Positions 6,761 to 15,330 are shown, counted from the stretch's first letter. The stretch is DNA of 59,067 nucleotides from Eubacterium sp. CAG:274 (GCA_000432155.1 FR888496.1:1-59067), one strand, 5' to 3'. Notes: generated by a model from the sequence alone, not told the origin. Numbers and translations are program-made.

Positions 6761-9151
6761 ATGATTAAAATTGCTTTGGCAGGTAATCCAAACTGTGGTA
6801 AAACTACATTGTTTAATGGACTTACAGGCTCAAACCAGTTCGTAGGTAACTGGCCTGGTGTAACTGTAGAAAAGAAAGAGGGTAAGTTGAAAGGTCATAA
6901 AGATGTAACTATTATGGACCTTCCAGGTATTTATTCACTTTCACCTTACACACTTGAAGAAGTTGTTGCAAGAAACTATCTTATCAATGAAAGACCTGAT
7001 GCAATTATCAATATTGTTGATGGTACTAACATTGAAAGAAACTTATATTTATCAACTCAGATTATGGAACTTGGTATTCCAGTAATCATGGCTGTAAATA
7101 TGATGGATGTTGTTGAAAAGAATGGCGACAAGATTCATTTTGACAAACTTAGCAAAATGCTTGGTTGTCCAGTAGTTGAAATTTCAGCTTTAAAGAACAA
7201 GGGTGTTAAGGAAATGGCTGAAAAGGCTGTTGAACTTGCTAAGAATAAATCAGCAGCAACTCATGTTCATGAATTTGCAACAGATGTTGAAAATGTAATC
7301 AAGAATGTTGAGGCTAAATTAGGTAATGATGTTGTAGCAGAACAGAGAAGATTCTTTGCTATTAAACTTCTCGAAAAGGACGACAAGATTGCACAGCAGT
7401 TAAAGAGTGTTCCTAATGTTTCAGAAGATATTAAGGTTCTTGAAGATAAGTTTGATGATGATACAGAAAGTATTATTACAAACGAAAGATATACATATAT
7501 TTCTTCAATTATTGGGGATTGTTGTACAAAGGCAAACAAGAAGAAACTTACAACATCAGACAAGATTGATAGAGTTGTTACAAACAGAATTTTAGCTCTT
7601 CCAATTTTTGCTGTTATTATGTTCCTTGTTTACTATATTTCAGTAACTACAGTTGGTACATGGGCTACTGACTGGGCTAATGATGGTGTATTTGGTGATG
7701 GTTGGCACTTATTCGGTATTGGTGCTTCTGCTTATGAAGATGCTAGTGGCGAATATGGCAAGGCTGACCAGATTATTGAAGCTATCCAGAATGGCGAAAC
7801 TTCAGTAGATATTACTGATGACGAAGGTAATGTTGAAGAAACTGTAAACATTACTCCTGATGTTCAGAGTGAAGCTCAGGCAACAGTTGATGCTGGCGAA
7901 CCAGACCCAGCTGACTATGGTGTTTGGGTTCCAGGTGTTCCAGTTATTATTGGTAACGCTCTTGACGCAGTAGGTTGTGCTGATTGGTTAAATGGTCTTA
8001 TCCTTGATGGTATCGTAGCCGGTGTTGGTGCAGTTCTTGGTTTCGTTCCTCAGATGCTTGTACTCTTCATCTTCCTTGCTTTCCTTGAAGCTTGTGGTTA
8101 CATGGCAAGAGTAGCATTCATCATGGATAGAATTTTCAGAAAGTTTGGTCTTTCTGGTAAGTCATTTATTCCAATGCTTATTGGTAGTGGTTGTGGTGTT
8201 CCAGGTATTATGGCATCAAGAACTATTGAAAATGACAGAGATAGAAAAATGACAATTATGACAACTACATTTATTCCTTGTGGTGCAAAGCTTCCAGTCA
8301 TCGCTATGATTGCAGGTGCATTCTTCGGTAATAGTGGTTGGGTTGCAACAAGTTCTTACTTCGTAGGTATTGCAGCTATTATTTGTTCAGGTATTATTTT
8401 AAAGAAAACTCAGTTATTTGCTGGCGACCCAGCTCCATTCGTTATGGAACTTCCAGCATATCATATGCCAACAGTTACTAACATTTTAAGAAGTATGTGG
8501 GAAAGAGCTTGGTCTTTCATCAAGAAGGCTGGTACAATTATCCTCTTATCTACAATCGTTCTTTGGTTCTTAATGAGTTTCGGTTGGGAAAACGGAAGCT
8601 TTGGTATGGTAGAAGAATTAAATTCTAGTATTCTTGCTAAGATTGGTTCTGCTATTGCTTGGATATTTACTCCACTTGGTTGGACAAAGGCTGGCGAAGG
8701 TTGGAAGATGGCAGTTGCGGCTGTTTCTGGTCTTATCGCTAAGGAAAATGTAGTAGCAACATTTGGTGTACTTTTCGGTTTCGCAGAAGTTGCAGAAGAT
8801 GGTTCTGAAATCTGGGGTAACTTAGCTCAGGTTATGACTCCAATTGCAGCATATGGTTTCCTTGTATTCAATCTTCTTTGTGCTCCTTGTTTCGCAGCTA
8901 TGGGTGCTATTAAGAGAGAAATGAACAATACAAAGTGGTTCTTAGTTGCCATTGGTTACCAGTGTGCTCTTGCTTATGTTGTTGCTCTTTGCATTTACCA
9001 GATTGGTACATTTGCTACAACAGGCGTATTCGGAATTGGTACAGTAGTAGCATTCTTATTTGTAATCGCATTTATTTACTTACTTTTCAGACCATATAAG
9101 AAAAGTAAAACATTAAAAGTTGATATGAAAAAGGTTGCCGGCGAAAGATAA
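6761..9151 (+). CDS. feoB: Ferrous-iron transporter FeoB
   Basis: This 796-residue iron(II) permease has an N-terminal G-protein domain with G1 GNPNCGKTT (residues 8-16), G3 DLPGIYS, and the G4-like NMMD. A helical GDI-like spacer domain follows to about residue 275, then the polytopic membrane domain with the conserved gates (GCGVPGIMASR and the PCGAKLPV region). An acidic loop of roughly 80 residues (about 310-390, DEGNVEE and similar) between the first membrane helices is longer than usual and probably extracytoplasmic. The ribosome site AAGGAG precedes the ATG. It is co-transcribed with the two feoA genes. Confidence 0.97.
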   Translation: MIKIALAGNPNCGKTTLFNGLTGSNQFVGNWPGVTVEKKEGKLKGHKDVTIMDLPGIYSLSPYTLEEVVARNYLINERPDAIINIVDGTNIERNLYLSTQIMELGIPVIMAVNMMDVVEKNGDKIHFDKLSKMLGCPVVEISALKNKGVKEMAEKAVELAKNKSAATHVHEFATDVENVIKNVEAKLGNDVVAEQRRFFAIKLLEKDDKIAQQLKSVPNVSEDIKVLEDKFDDDTESIITNERYTYISSIIGDCCTKANKKKLTTSDKIDRVVTNRILALPIFAVIMFLVYYISVTTVGTWATDWANDGVFGDGWHLFGIGASAYEDASGEYGKADQIIEAIQNGETSVDITDDEGNVEETVNITPDVQSEAQATVDAGEPDPADYGVWVPGVPVIIGNALDAVGCADWLNGLILDGIVAGVGAVLGFVPQMLVLFIFLAFLEACGYMARVAFIMDRIFRKFGLSGKSFIPMLIGSGCGVPGIMASRTIENDRDRKMTIMTTTFIPCGAKLPVIAMIAGAFFGNSGWVATSSYFVGIAAIICSGIILKKTQLFAGDPAPFVMELPAYHMPTVTNILRSMWERAWSFIKKAGTIILLSTIVLWFLMSFGWENGSFGMVEELNSSILAKIGSAIAWIFTPLGWTKAGEGWKMAVAAVSGLIAKENVVATFGVLFGFAEVAEDGSEIWGNLAQVMTPIAAYGFLVFNLLCAPCFAAMGAIKREMNNTKWFLVAIGYQCALAYVVALCIYQIGTFATTGVFGIGTVVAFLFVIAFIYLLFRPYKKSKTLKVDMKKVAGER

Positions 9152-9166
9152 GCAATCTGTGTGAGT

Positions 9167-9198
9167 AGGGGACTGCCGGTGCAGTCCCCTATGTTTTT
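9167..9198 (+). terminator. GC-rich hairpin terminator between feoB and the Cys-rich peptide gene
   Basis: Perfect 10-bp stem AGGGGACTGC/GCAGTCCCCT with loop CGGT, followed by a short T run. It separates feoB from the next two genes by only 15-20 bases, so it probably acts as a partial terminator or a 3'-end stabiliser inside the operon. Confidence 0.75.
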
Positions 9199-9212
9199 AA
9201 GGAGGTGTTCCC

Positions 9213-9353
9213 ATGGGAACAGTTGTTGTTGGATTAATACTTTTGGTTATAATTTGCCTTATCGTTCATAGTATGATAAAGGCTAAGAAAAATGGCAAGT
9301 CAATTCAATGTGGTGGAGATTGTACACATTGTGGAGGTCATTGCAACAGATAA
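9213..9353 (+). CDS. FeoB-associated Cys-rich membrane peptide
   Basis: This 46-residue protein has one transmembrane helix (about residues 3-20, VVVGLILLVIICLIVHS), then a basic stretch and a cysteine-rich tail QCGGDCTHCGGHCNR with four cysteines and two histidines. This is the known FeoB-associated Cys-rich membrane protein pattern (Pfam FeoB_associated). It probably binds iron(II) or redox metal at the cytosolic face of FeoB. A strong AAGGAGGT precedes the ATG. The following regulator gene starts 11 bases after the stop, so the two are translated together. Confidence 0.85.
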   Translation: MGTVVVGLILLVIICLIVHSMIKAKKNGKSIQCGGDCTHCGGHCNR

Positions 9354-9364
9354 GGAGGACGCAG

Positions 9365-9832
9365 ATGTCTGAGAATATAAACAATGTAAATTACGATACT
9401 GAATGTTCTGAAGATTATCGTGTTTCAAATATGAAAAAGGATATTATTGTTCAGAGATTGAAGGACCGTGGTTGCAGAATTACGAAGCAAAGACTAATGC
9501 TTTTGGATATTATTCTTGAGGAAGACTGTTCTTGCTGTAAAGAGATTTATTATAAGGCATCCAAGAAAAATAAAAATATTGGTTTTGCCACGGTTTACAG
9601 ACTTATAAATATGCTTGAGGAAATAGGGGCAATTAGTCGTAAGAATTTTTATAAAGTATCTTGTGGAGAAGAAAGTAATATTTGTACTATAGAATTTGAA
9701 GATAATTCAGTTATTGAGCTTTCTGATAATAATTGGAAAACTATTATACAAAAAGGACTTAGTGCTTGCGGATATTGCAAGGATAAAGCTATACGCTGTG
9801 TGAGAGCAAATACTTGCAGATGTGGCGAATAA
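9365..9832 (+). CDS. Fur-family transcriptional regulator with atypical Cys-rich C-terminus
   Basis: This 155-residue protein has a Fur-type winged helix: KDRGCRITKQRLMLLDIIL, then NIGFATVYRLINMLEEIGAI. I take the ATG at 9365, preceded by AAGGAGGA, rather than an in-frame upstream start inside the neighbouring gene. The usual Fur C-terminal dimerisation domain with its His-rich metal sites is not recognisable. The tail carries ELSDNNWKTIIQKGL, then a Cys cluster CGYCKDKAIRC ... CRCGE. There are also three cysteines near residue 57 (CSCCKEI). It is a candidate local iron or redox sensor for the feo operon; its operator is unknown. Confidence 0.82.
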   Translation: MSENINNVNYDTECSEDYRVSNMKKDIIVQRLKDRGCRITKQRLMLLDIILEEDCSCCKEIYYKASKKNKNIGFATVYRLINMLEEIGAISRKNFYKVSCGEESNICTIEFEDNSVIELSDNNWKTIIQKGLSACGYCKDKAIRCVRANTCRCGE

Positions 9833-9834
9833 AA

Positions 9835-9882
9835 CTTATTGAGAAAATTTTTCAATAAGAGAAGTTAGCCGAGCCTTTTTTT
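9835..9882 (+). terminator. Terminator region after the Fur-like gene
   Basis: An 8-bp hairpin CTTATTGA/TCAATAAG with an AT loop, then about 15 bases later a run of seven T. The hairpin and T run are not directly adjacent, so efficiency is uncertain. Confidence 0.5.
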
Positions 9883-9893
9883 GTAAAGTATTG

Positions 9894-9931
9894 TATAATC
9901 ATGATGAAAGATGTGTAAAAGGTGTTTACAC
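9894..9931 (+). promoter_or_regulatory. -10 element and palindromic operator ahead of the metal ATPase unit
   Basis: TATAAT at 9894-9899 is followed by the inverted repeat GTGTAAA/TTTACAC (9913-9919 and 9925-9931, 5-base centre), which would lie around the start of transcription. A repeat of TGTAAA/TTTACA halves here resembles metal-sensor operators, such as the TACA/TGTA words of copper repressors. The cognate regulator is not evident in the window. Confidence 0.45.
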
Positions 9932-9965
9932 AAAATATAAGTATAAATAAATAGGAGGTCTAGTT

Positions 9966-10298
9966 ATGTTAGATTGTTTAAAATGTCTTAAAAAAATTGA
10001 TTTCAAAAAAACAGGTATTTTTGCTGCAGGTGTTTTATTCGGTACAGCAGGCGTAAAGATTCTCGCTAGTAAGGATGCTAGAAAGCTTTACACTAATTGT
10101 ACAGCTGCTGCACTTAGAGCAAAGAGCACAGTAATGAAGACTGTTACAAGTATTCAGGAAAATGCTGAAGATATTTACGCAGAAGCTCAGCAGATTAATG
10201 AAGACAGAGTTGCAGATTCTTTCATTGATGATGATTTCGAAGATGTAGAAGATTTAGTTGCTGCAACTGATGATGAACAGGAAGAAGTTACAGAGTAA
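9966..10298 (+). CDS. DUF6110-like protein associated with a metal ATPase
   Basis: This is a 110-residue protein with Cys at the N-terminus (MLDCLKCLKK), one hydrophobic segment (TGIFAAGVLFGTAGVKILA, about residues 17-35) and a long acidic C-terminal tail (DDDFEDVEDL ... TDDEQEEVTE). From memory this is the DUF6110 pattern, which is repeatedly found next to heavy-metal P-type ATPases. The acidic tail and the CLKC pair could handle metal ions, but no function is established. A good AGGAGG precedes the ATG, and a terminator separates it from the ATPase, so expression of the two may be staggered. Confidence 0.72.
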   Translation: MLDCLKCLKKIDFKKTGIFAAGVLFGTAGVKILASKDARKLYTNCTAAALRAKSTVMKTVTSIQENAEDIYAEAQQINEDRVADSFIDDDFEDVEDLVAATDDEQEEVTE

Positions 10299-10326
10299 GG
10301 CGTAGTGTATATTTGTTAAGCATATT

Positions 10327-10354
10327 AAGCACCCTGTTTATACGGGTGCTTTTT
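10327..10354 (+). terminator. Rho-independent terminator (intercistronic)
   Basis: Stem AGCACCC/GGGTGCT with an 8-9-base loop and five T, between the DUF6110-like gene and the ATPase. Confidence 0.8.
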
Positions 10355-10376
10355 GCTATAGAGATGAGGAATTCTT

Positions 10377-12452
10377 ATGAAATTTGAAATTAAGCATGAA
10401 ATTAAAGGTCGTATGCGTGTTCGTATGCACCAAAAAAGAATGACTTGTAGAGAGGCAGATATACTTCTTTTTTATCTCAGTTCTCAAAGACATATTACAG
10501 GTGTTAAGGTAAGAGAAATTAATTGTGATGCTACAATTAATTACGTTGGTAGCAGACAGGAAGTTATAAATGCTCTACAAAAGTTTAAATATGAAACTGC
10601 TGGAGTTCCTGAGAATTTTCTTGAAAACTCAGGCAGAGAATTAAATGAACATTATAAGGAACAGCTTATAAATAAGGTTGTTATCAGAGGACTTAATCTT
10701 CTTTTTGTTCCTAAGCCTATTCAGGCAATAATTGCACTTTGGAAATCAGCAAAGTATATTTGCAAGGGTGCAAAGATATTGTTAAAGGGTAAAATACAGG
10801 TTGAAGTATTAGACGCAACTGCTATAGGTGTATCAGTATTGAGAAATGATACATCGACAGCAAGCTCTATAATGTTCTTGTTAAGCATAGGCGAACTTCT
10901 TGAAGAATGGACACATAAAAAGTCTGTTGATGATTTAGCAAGAAGTATGTCATTAAATGTAAGCAAGGTTTGGAAAAAAGTTGAAAATACTGAACAGCTT
11001 GTATCTTGCGATGATATTAAGCTTAATGATGAAGTTGTAGTTCATGTTGGTAATGTAATACCTTTTGATGGCGAAGTTATTGACGGCGAAGCTATGGTAA
11101 ATCAGGCATCATTGACAGGCGAGTCTGTACCAGTAAGAAAGCATAAGGAAAGTTATGTATATGCAGGTGCTGTAGTTGAAGAAGGCGAATTAACTGTAAA
11201 GGTTAAGGCTATTGGTGGTTCAAGTAAGTTTGAAAAGATAGTTACAATGATTGAAGAATCAGAAAAACTTAAATCTTCATTAGAAAGTAAGGCTGAAAGA
11301 ATAGCTGATAAGTTGGTTCCTTATACTTTACTTGGTACAGGAGCTGTATACCTCTTTACAAGAAATGTTACAAGAGCTTTATCTGTTCTTATGGTTGATT
11401 TTTCTTGTGCATTAAAATTGGCTATGCCTATTTCTGTACTTTCTGCTATAAGAGAGGCTGGTTTGTACAATATTACTGTAAAGGGTGGTAAATATCTTGA
11501 GGCTGTTGCAGAGGCTGATACAATAGTATTTGATAAAACAGGTACATTGACAAAGGCTAAGCCAACAGTTGTAGATGTAATACCATTTAATGACTTTAGT
11601 GCAAATGAACTTTTAAGAATAGCAGCTTGTCTTGAGGAACATTTCCCTCATTCTATGGCTAAGGCAGTTGTAGATAAGGCTAAGGAATTAAGACTTACTC
11701 ACGAGGAAATGCACTCTAAGGTAGACTATATTGTTGCCCATGGTATTTCTACTAAGATAAATGATAAGAAAGTTATTATCGGTAGTCATCACTTCGTATT
11801 CGAAGATGAAAAGTGTACTATACCAGAGGATAAAAAAGATATATTTGCAAATCTTAAACCAGAATATTCACATCTTTATATGGCCATTGAAAATGAACTT
11901 GCAGCAGTTATTTGTATAGAAGACCCTGTAAGAGAAGAAGCTAAGGGTGTTGTAAATGCTCTTAAAAAGTCTGGAATTTCTAAGGTTGTTATGATGACTG
12001 GGGATAGTGAAAGAACTGCAAAGGCTATAGCTGAAAAAGTTGGCGTAGATGAATACTATTCAGAAGTTCTTCCGGAAGATAAAGCAAAGTTTGTTGAAAT
12101 GGAAAAGGCAAAGGGTAGAAAGGTAATAATGATAGGCGATGGTATTAACGATTCTCCTGCACTTTCTGCTGCTAATGCTGGTATAGCCATAAGTGACGGT
12201 GCTGAAATAGCAAGAGAAATTGCTGATATTACAATCGGCGCTGATGATTTATATGAAATAGTTACATTAAAGGCTATCAGTAATAGTCTTATGAAACGAA
12301 TTAATAAAAACTACAAAACTATTGTAGCATTTAATTCAGCCCTTATTTTCCTTGGTGTTGCTGGTATAATTCAGCCTACAACATCAGCTATGCTCCACAA
12401 TACTTCTACTTTGGCAATAAGCCTTAGAAGTATGCAAAACTTAATTAAATAA
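10377..12452 (+). CDS. Heavy-metal-translocating P1B-type ATPase with an altered metal motif
   Basis: This 691-residue metal-pumping ATPase has an N-terminal HMA_2-like domain lacking a CxxC pair, the actuator motif TGES, the phosphorylation site DKTGTLT (Asp386), an HP-type nucleotide-binding motif (EEHFPHSMA), and the hinge GDGINDSPAL. The transmembrane metal motif, normally CPC, SPC or TPC, reads F342-S343-C344 (VDFSCALKLAMP), so the usual proline is replaced by Ser. Only a few membrane helices precede the actuator. Substrate cannot be named; this motif class and the DUF6110 partner suggest a specialised P1B subgroup. A terminator follows directly. Confidence 0.92.
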   Translation: MKFEIKHEIKGRMRVRMHQKRMTCREADILLFYLSSQRHITGVKVREINCDATINYVGSRQEVINALQKFKYETAGVPENFLENSGRELNEHYKEQLINKVVIRGLNLLFVPKPIQAIIALWKSAKYICKGAKILLKGKIQVEVLDATAIGVSVLRNDTSTASSIMFLLSIGELLEEWTHKKSVDDLARSMSLNVSKVWKKVENTEQLVSCDDIKLNDEVVVHVGNVIPFDGEVIDGEAMVNQASLTGESVPVRKHKESYVYAGAVVEEGELTVKVKAIGGSSKFEKIVTMIEESEKLKSSLESKAERIADKLVPYTLLGTGAVYLFTRNVTRALSVLMVDFSCALKLAMPISVLSAIREAGLYNITVKGGKYLEAVAEADTIVFDKTGTLTKAKPTVVDVIPFNDFSANELLRIAACLEEHFPHSMAKAVVDKAKELRLTHEEMHSKVDYIVAHGISTKINDKKVIIGSHHFVFEDEKCTIPEDKKDIFANLKPEYSHLYMAIENELAAVICIEDPVREEAKGVVNALKKSGISKVVMMTGDSERTAKAIAEKVGVDEYYSEVLPEDKAKFVEMEKAKGRKVIMIGDGINDSPALSAANAGIAISDGAEIAREIADITIGADDLYEIVTLKAISNSLMKRINKNYKTIVAFNSALIFLGVAGIIQPTTSAMLHNTSTLAISLRSMQNLIK

Positions 12453-12467
12453 TTATTTTAATTTTTA

Positions 12468-12498
12468 AAGAGGTACTTTATTAAGTACCTCTTTTTTT
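12468..12498 (+). terminator. Rho-independent terminator
   Basis: Eleven-bp stem AAGAGGTACTT/AAGTACCTCTT, a 4-base loop and a run of seven T at the end of the metal ATPase unit. Confidence 0.9.
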
Positions 12499-12534
12499 GT
12501 AATTATGATATAATAAGTGAAAAGAGGTGAAAAT

Positions 12535-13434
12535 ATGACATTACAACAATTAAAGTATGTTATTACAGTTGCTGAAAAAGGAACTGTAAGTGAGGCGGCA
12601 AAGACACTTTTTATTTCTCAACCTAGCCTTACAAATGCTATAAAAGAACTTGAAAATGAGTTGCAAATTGAAATATTTATTCGTACAAATAAAGGTGTTA
12701 TAGTGTCTAATGAGGGTGAAGAATTTTTAGGCTATGCTAGACAAATTATAGAGCAAACTCAGTTATTAGAAGATAAATATATTAATCATAAAAATCATAA
12801 ACAAAAATTTAGTGTTTCTAGCCAGCATTATTCTTTTGTTGTAAATGCTTTTGTAGATGTAGTAAAGAAGTACGGTTATAGTAATTATGATTTCACATTA
12901 AGAGAAACCCAGACTAATGAAATTATAAGTGATGTAAGCTCTTTAAAAAGTGAAGTAGGGGTATTATACCTTTCAAGTGAAAATAAAAGTGTAATAAATA
13001 AACTTTTCAAGGAAAATAATTTGAATTTTGAAGAAATTATGGAGGCTGAACCTCATGTCTTTATTAGTTATAAGCACCCTTTGGCGGAAAAGAAATCTGT
13101 TAATTTAGAAGATTTATCGCCTTATCCATATTTATCTTTTGAACAGGGACAATATAACTCTTTCTATTTTTATGAAGAAATATTAGGAAGTATGGAAAGA
13201 GAAAAGTCTATAAAAGTTAGAGATAGAGCAACACTATTTAATTTGGTAGTTGGCTTAAATGGCTATACAATAAGCTCTGGTATTATAGATAAGGAATTAA
13301 ATGGGGAGCAAATTATAGCACGAAAATTAAATGTAAAAGAAAATATGAAAATAGGTATTGTAACTCATAAAAATGTCAGTTTAAGCAAGTTGGCAAGGGA
13401 ATATATAGAGTCTATTAAGAAATATATGGTATAA
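12535..13434 (+). CDS. LysR-family transcriptional regulator
   Basis: This 299-residue regulator has the classical N-terminal winged helix (MTLQQLKYVITVAEKGTVSEAAKTL, then SQPSLTNAIKELE) and a periplasmic-binding-protein-like effector domain from about residue 90 to the end. The start at 12535 is chosen for its GAGGTG ribosome site; the frame extends a little upstream without support. No divergent target gene is present: the promoter region lies against the terminator of the ATPase gene. Downstream are tRNAs on the other strand. The effector is unknown; cysK, 2 kb downstream, is a possible but unproven target. Confidence 0.92.
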   Translation: MTLQQLKYVITVAEKGTVSEAAKTLFISQPSLTNAIKELENELQIEIFIRTNKGVIVSNEGEEFLGYARQIIEQTQLLEDKYINHKNHKQKFSVSSQHYSFVVNAFVDVVKKYGYSNYDFTLRETQTNEIISDVSSLKSEVGVLYLSSENKSVINKLFKENNLNFEEIMEAEPHVFISYKHPLAEKKSVNLEDLSPYPYLSFEQGQYNSFYFYEEILGSMEREKSIKVRDRATLFNLVVGLNGYTISSGIIDKELNGEQIIARKLNVKENMKIGIVTHKNVSLSKLAREYIESIKKYMV

Positions 13435-13439
13435 AAAAT

Positions 13440-13477
13440 AAGGCTAGAGGATTAAGAAACCTCTAGTCTTATTTTTA
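13440..13477 (+). terminator. Rho-independent terminator
   Basis: Eleven-bp stem AAGGCTAGAGG/CCTCTAGTCTT (one G-U) with a 9-base loop and a T-rich tail after the LysR gene. Confidence 0.85.
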
Positions 13478-13532
13478 CAAAGAAAAAAGCCTTGAAATCT
13501 GCTAAAAGCAAATCTCAAGACCTTAAAGTTAG

Positions 13533-13606
13533 TAGCGAGAGGGGGATTCGAACCCTCGACACCGCGGGTATGAACCGCGTGCTCTAGCCAACTGAGCTAT
13601 CTCGCC
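13533..13606 (-). tRNA. tRNA-Met (CAT), elongator type
   Basis: A 74-base cloverleaf on the minus strand. The acceptor stem GGCGAGA/TCTCGCT includes a G1-U72 wobble; the anticodon stem CGCGG/CCGCG encloses the loop TTCATAC with anticodon CAT. The three consecutive G-C pairs of an initiator tRNA are absent from the anticodon stem, so it is an elongator Met (or an Ile2 with modified C34). The T stem GAGGG/CCCCC carries an A50-C64 mismatch. CCA is not encoded. It lies five bases after the Val tRNA in the same transcript. Confidence 0.92.
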
Positions 13607-13611
13607 ATGGA

Positions 13612-13684
13612 TGGGAACAACAGGGCTCGAACCTGTGACCCCCTGCTTGTAAGGCAGATGCTCTCCCAGCTGAGCTATGCTCCC
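13612..13684 (-). tRNA. tRNA-Val (TAC)
   Basis: A 73-base cloverleaf on the minus strand. Acceptor GGGAGCA/TGTTCCC, D arm GCTC..GAGC, anticodon loop CTTACAA giving TAC (valine), T loop TTCGAGC, discriminator A, no encoded CCA. It is the first gene of a two-tRNA transcript with tRNA-Met. Confidence 0.95.
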
Positions 13685-13766
13685 ATGACATAAAAGATTT
13701 AAAAGATAACTGGAATATTCTTTTAATCTGTTGTCTTCGTTGTGTTCAACCCTGAAGACAAGAATT

Positions 13767-13795
13767 ATTATAACAGCAAGTGGGCATAATGTCAA
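13767..13795 (-). promoter_or_regulatory. Consensus promoter of the Val-Met tRNA operon
   Basis: On the minus strand, TTGACA (complement of 13790-13795), a 17-base spacer and TATAAT (complement of 13767-13772): a perfect sigma-A promoter about 80 bases ahead of tRNA-Val, as expected for a stable RNA operon. Confidence 0.9.
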
Positions 13796-13886
13796 GCATT
13801 TTTTTTAATTTTTTTAAAGTTTTTTTTGAGACTGATTTTTCCAGTATTTAAGAGGGTTTGAGAGATGTTTAAAATTTGTCTATAAA

Positions 13887-13927
13887 AATATTCTCAAAAA
13901 TTTTTTGAAATTTTTGAGAAAAATATT
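13887..13927. terminator. Long AT-rich palindrome, probable bidirectional terminator or hairpin
   Basis: AATATTCTCAAAAATTT pairs with AATTTTTGAGAAAAATATT around a short centre. It lies between the tRNA promoter and the GGDEF gene, in a 337-base gap that otherwise holds only the tRNA promoter, T-rich tracts and the ribosome site of the next gene. Confidence 0.5.
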
Positions 13928-14021
13928 AGATTTATAGCTAAGAAAATGCCGTATAAAACAATAACATTGAAATAAACGGATTACTATGTTACACTAAAAA
14001 TATAGAGAGGGATGATAATGG

Positions 14022-15152
14022 GTGATAAGAACTGGTGATTTAAAGATATCAGTATTTGAATTTATTGTAATGATAATAGTTTTGTACAATCAGATAATGT
14101 ATATTCCACAAAGTTCGAAATATAAGAGTGTTGTTGTAGAACTTTCAGCATCTCTTTCATTTATGATTTTTTGTAATGGAGTTTTGTCTTGTATTAACGG
14201 GACTGAATTTTTTGGAAGTTATTACATTAATTATGTCTTTACTGTAATATATTTTATATTAAATGGACTTGTACCACTATTATGGTTTAAGTATATGTAT
14301 ATTTTCTATGATACTTCTCCTAAAAAATCTAATTCTTATATTACTACAATTCCTTATTTACTATATTTACTATTAATTTTTATAAATTGTTTTACTGATT
14401 TATTTTTTTACATAGATAGCAATAACCGATACCAAAGGGGAGATGGTTTTTGGTTAATTGTGGTTTTAAGTGTAATATACATAATAGCTTCTGTAGTAGT
14501 TATTGTTTTAGCTATAACAAGAAATAGAGGTTTTAGAAGTGAGGGCAAACATATACTTTCAGGAATGTTATTGGTAGCATTAGGTATTATATTGCAACTT
14601 TATTTTTGGGAAGACAGCTTTGTACTTTTAACTTTTTTATTGTTTATGCTTATTGTATTTTTGCGTTTTCAAAATCTGGAAATGCTTGTAGACCCTTTAA
14701 CAGGTCTGGGAAACAGAAGAAGAATGCAGTTATATATAGATAAACTTAGTAGAAAGAGAAAAGGCGAATTTTCAGCAATAGTATTTGATATAGACGATTT
14801 TAAGGATATAAATGATTTATATGGTCATATTTATGGAGATAGAATTTTAGTCATTATTTCAAAAATATTAGAAAAATCTGCGGGAAATAAAAAAATTACC
14901 TGTATCAGATATGGTGGAGATGAATTTATTGTTATAACACCAAAAGAGGAAGTAGATGGGTTTATAGCTAAATTTAAGGAATTGTTAAATGAATTTAATA
15001 GTAAAAAGGTGTTTCCAAGGAAAGTAGATATAAGTATTGGTGTTTCAGAATTTACTGTTAATAGTGAAATAAATATGGAATATATAATAAATACGGCTGA
15101 TAAACTTATGTATGAAAAGAAAAAATTAAAGAAAAGAAATTTGAAAAATTAA
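14022..15152 (+). CDS. Membrane diguanylate cyclase (GGDEF domain)
   Basis: This 376-residue protein has an N-terminal region of about seven membrane helices (residues 10-215) of the kind seen in 7TM sensor modules, followed by a GGDEF domain. The domain reads DPLTGLGNRRRM, FDIDDFKDINDLYGH and the active-site loop RYGGDEFIVI, so the catalytic signature is intact and cyclic di-GMP synthesis is expected. The start is unsure: GTG at 14022 keeps the frame behind GAGAGGG, while the nearby ATGs at 14011 and 14017 read into stops. It is a single-gene unit with a nested terminator after it. The signal sensed is unknown. Confidence 0.9.
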   Translation: MIRTGDLKISVFEFIVMIIVLYNQIMYIPQSSKYKSVVVELSASLSFMIFCNGVLSCINGTEFFGSYYINYVFTVIYFILNGLVPLLWFKYMYIFYDTSPKKSNSYITTIPYLLYLLLIFINCFTDLFFYIDSNNRYQRGDGFWLIVVLSVIYIIASVVVIVLAITRNRGFRSEGKHILSGMLLVALGIILQLYFWEDSFVLLTFLLFMLIVFLRFQNLEMLVDPLTGLGNRRRMQLYIDKLSRKRKGEFSAIVFDIDDFKDINDLYGHIYGDRILVIISKILEKSAGNKKITCIRYGGDEFIVITPKEEVDGFIAKFKELLNEFNSKKVFPRKVDISIGVSEFTVNSEINMEYIINTADKLMYEKKKLKKRNLKN

Positions 15153-15161
15153 CTGTTATGT

Positions 15162-15216
15162 AAACCTACCATTAAAAGTTAGACTTTTAGCCTACTTGTT
15201 TATGGTAGGTTTTTTA
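15162..15216 (+). terminator. Nested hairpin terminator after the GGDEF gene
   Basis: Outer stem AAACCTACCAT/ATGGTAGGTTT encloses a second hairpin TAAAAGT/ACTTTTA. A run of T follows the outer stem. Confidence 0.8.
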
Positions 15217-15301
15217 TTATAATTTTAATGTAAAAAAATACATATTATAAGGAAGAAATATTTTAATGAGAAAAAAATTTTGAAAAATTTAAAAATAGGA
15301 C

Positions 15302-15330
15302 TTGACAAAATGGAATAATAATACTATAAT
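15302..15330 (+). promoter_or_regulatory. Consensus promoter of the leader-cysK unit
   Basis: TTGACA (15302-15307), a 17-base spacer, TATAAT (15325-15330). The transcript would begin about 30 bases before the leader ORF and about 170 bases before cysK. Confidence 0.9.

Noticed and set aside
13529..13795. 88-codon open frame on the minus strand
   Set aside because: It lies entirely over the Met and Val tRNA genes and their promoter; its composition is that of tRNA sequence.
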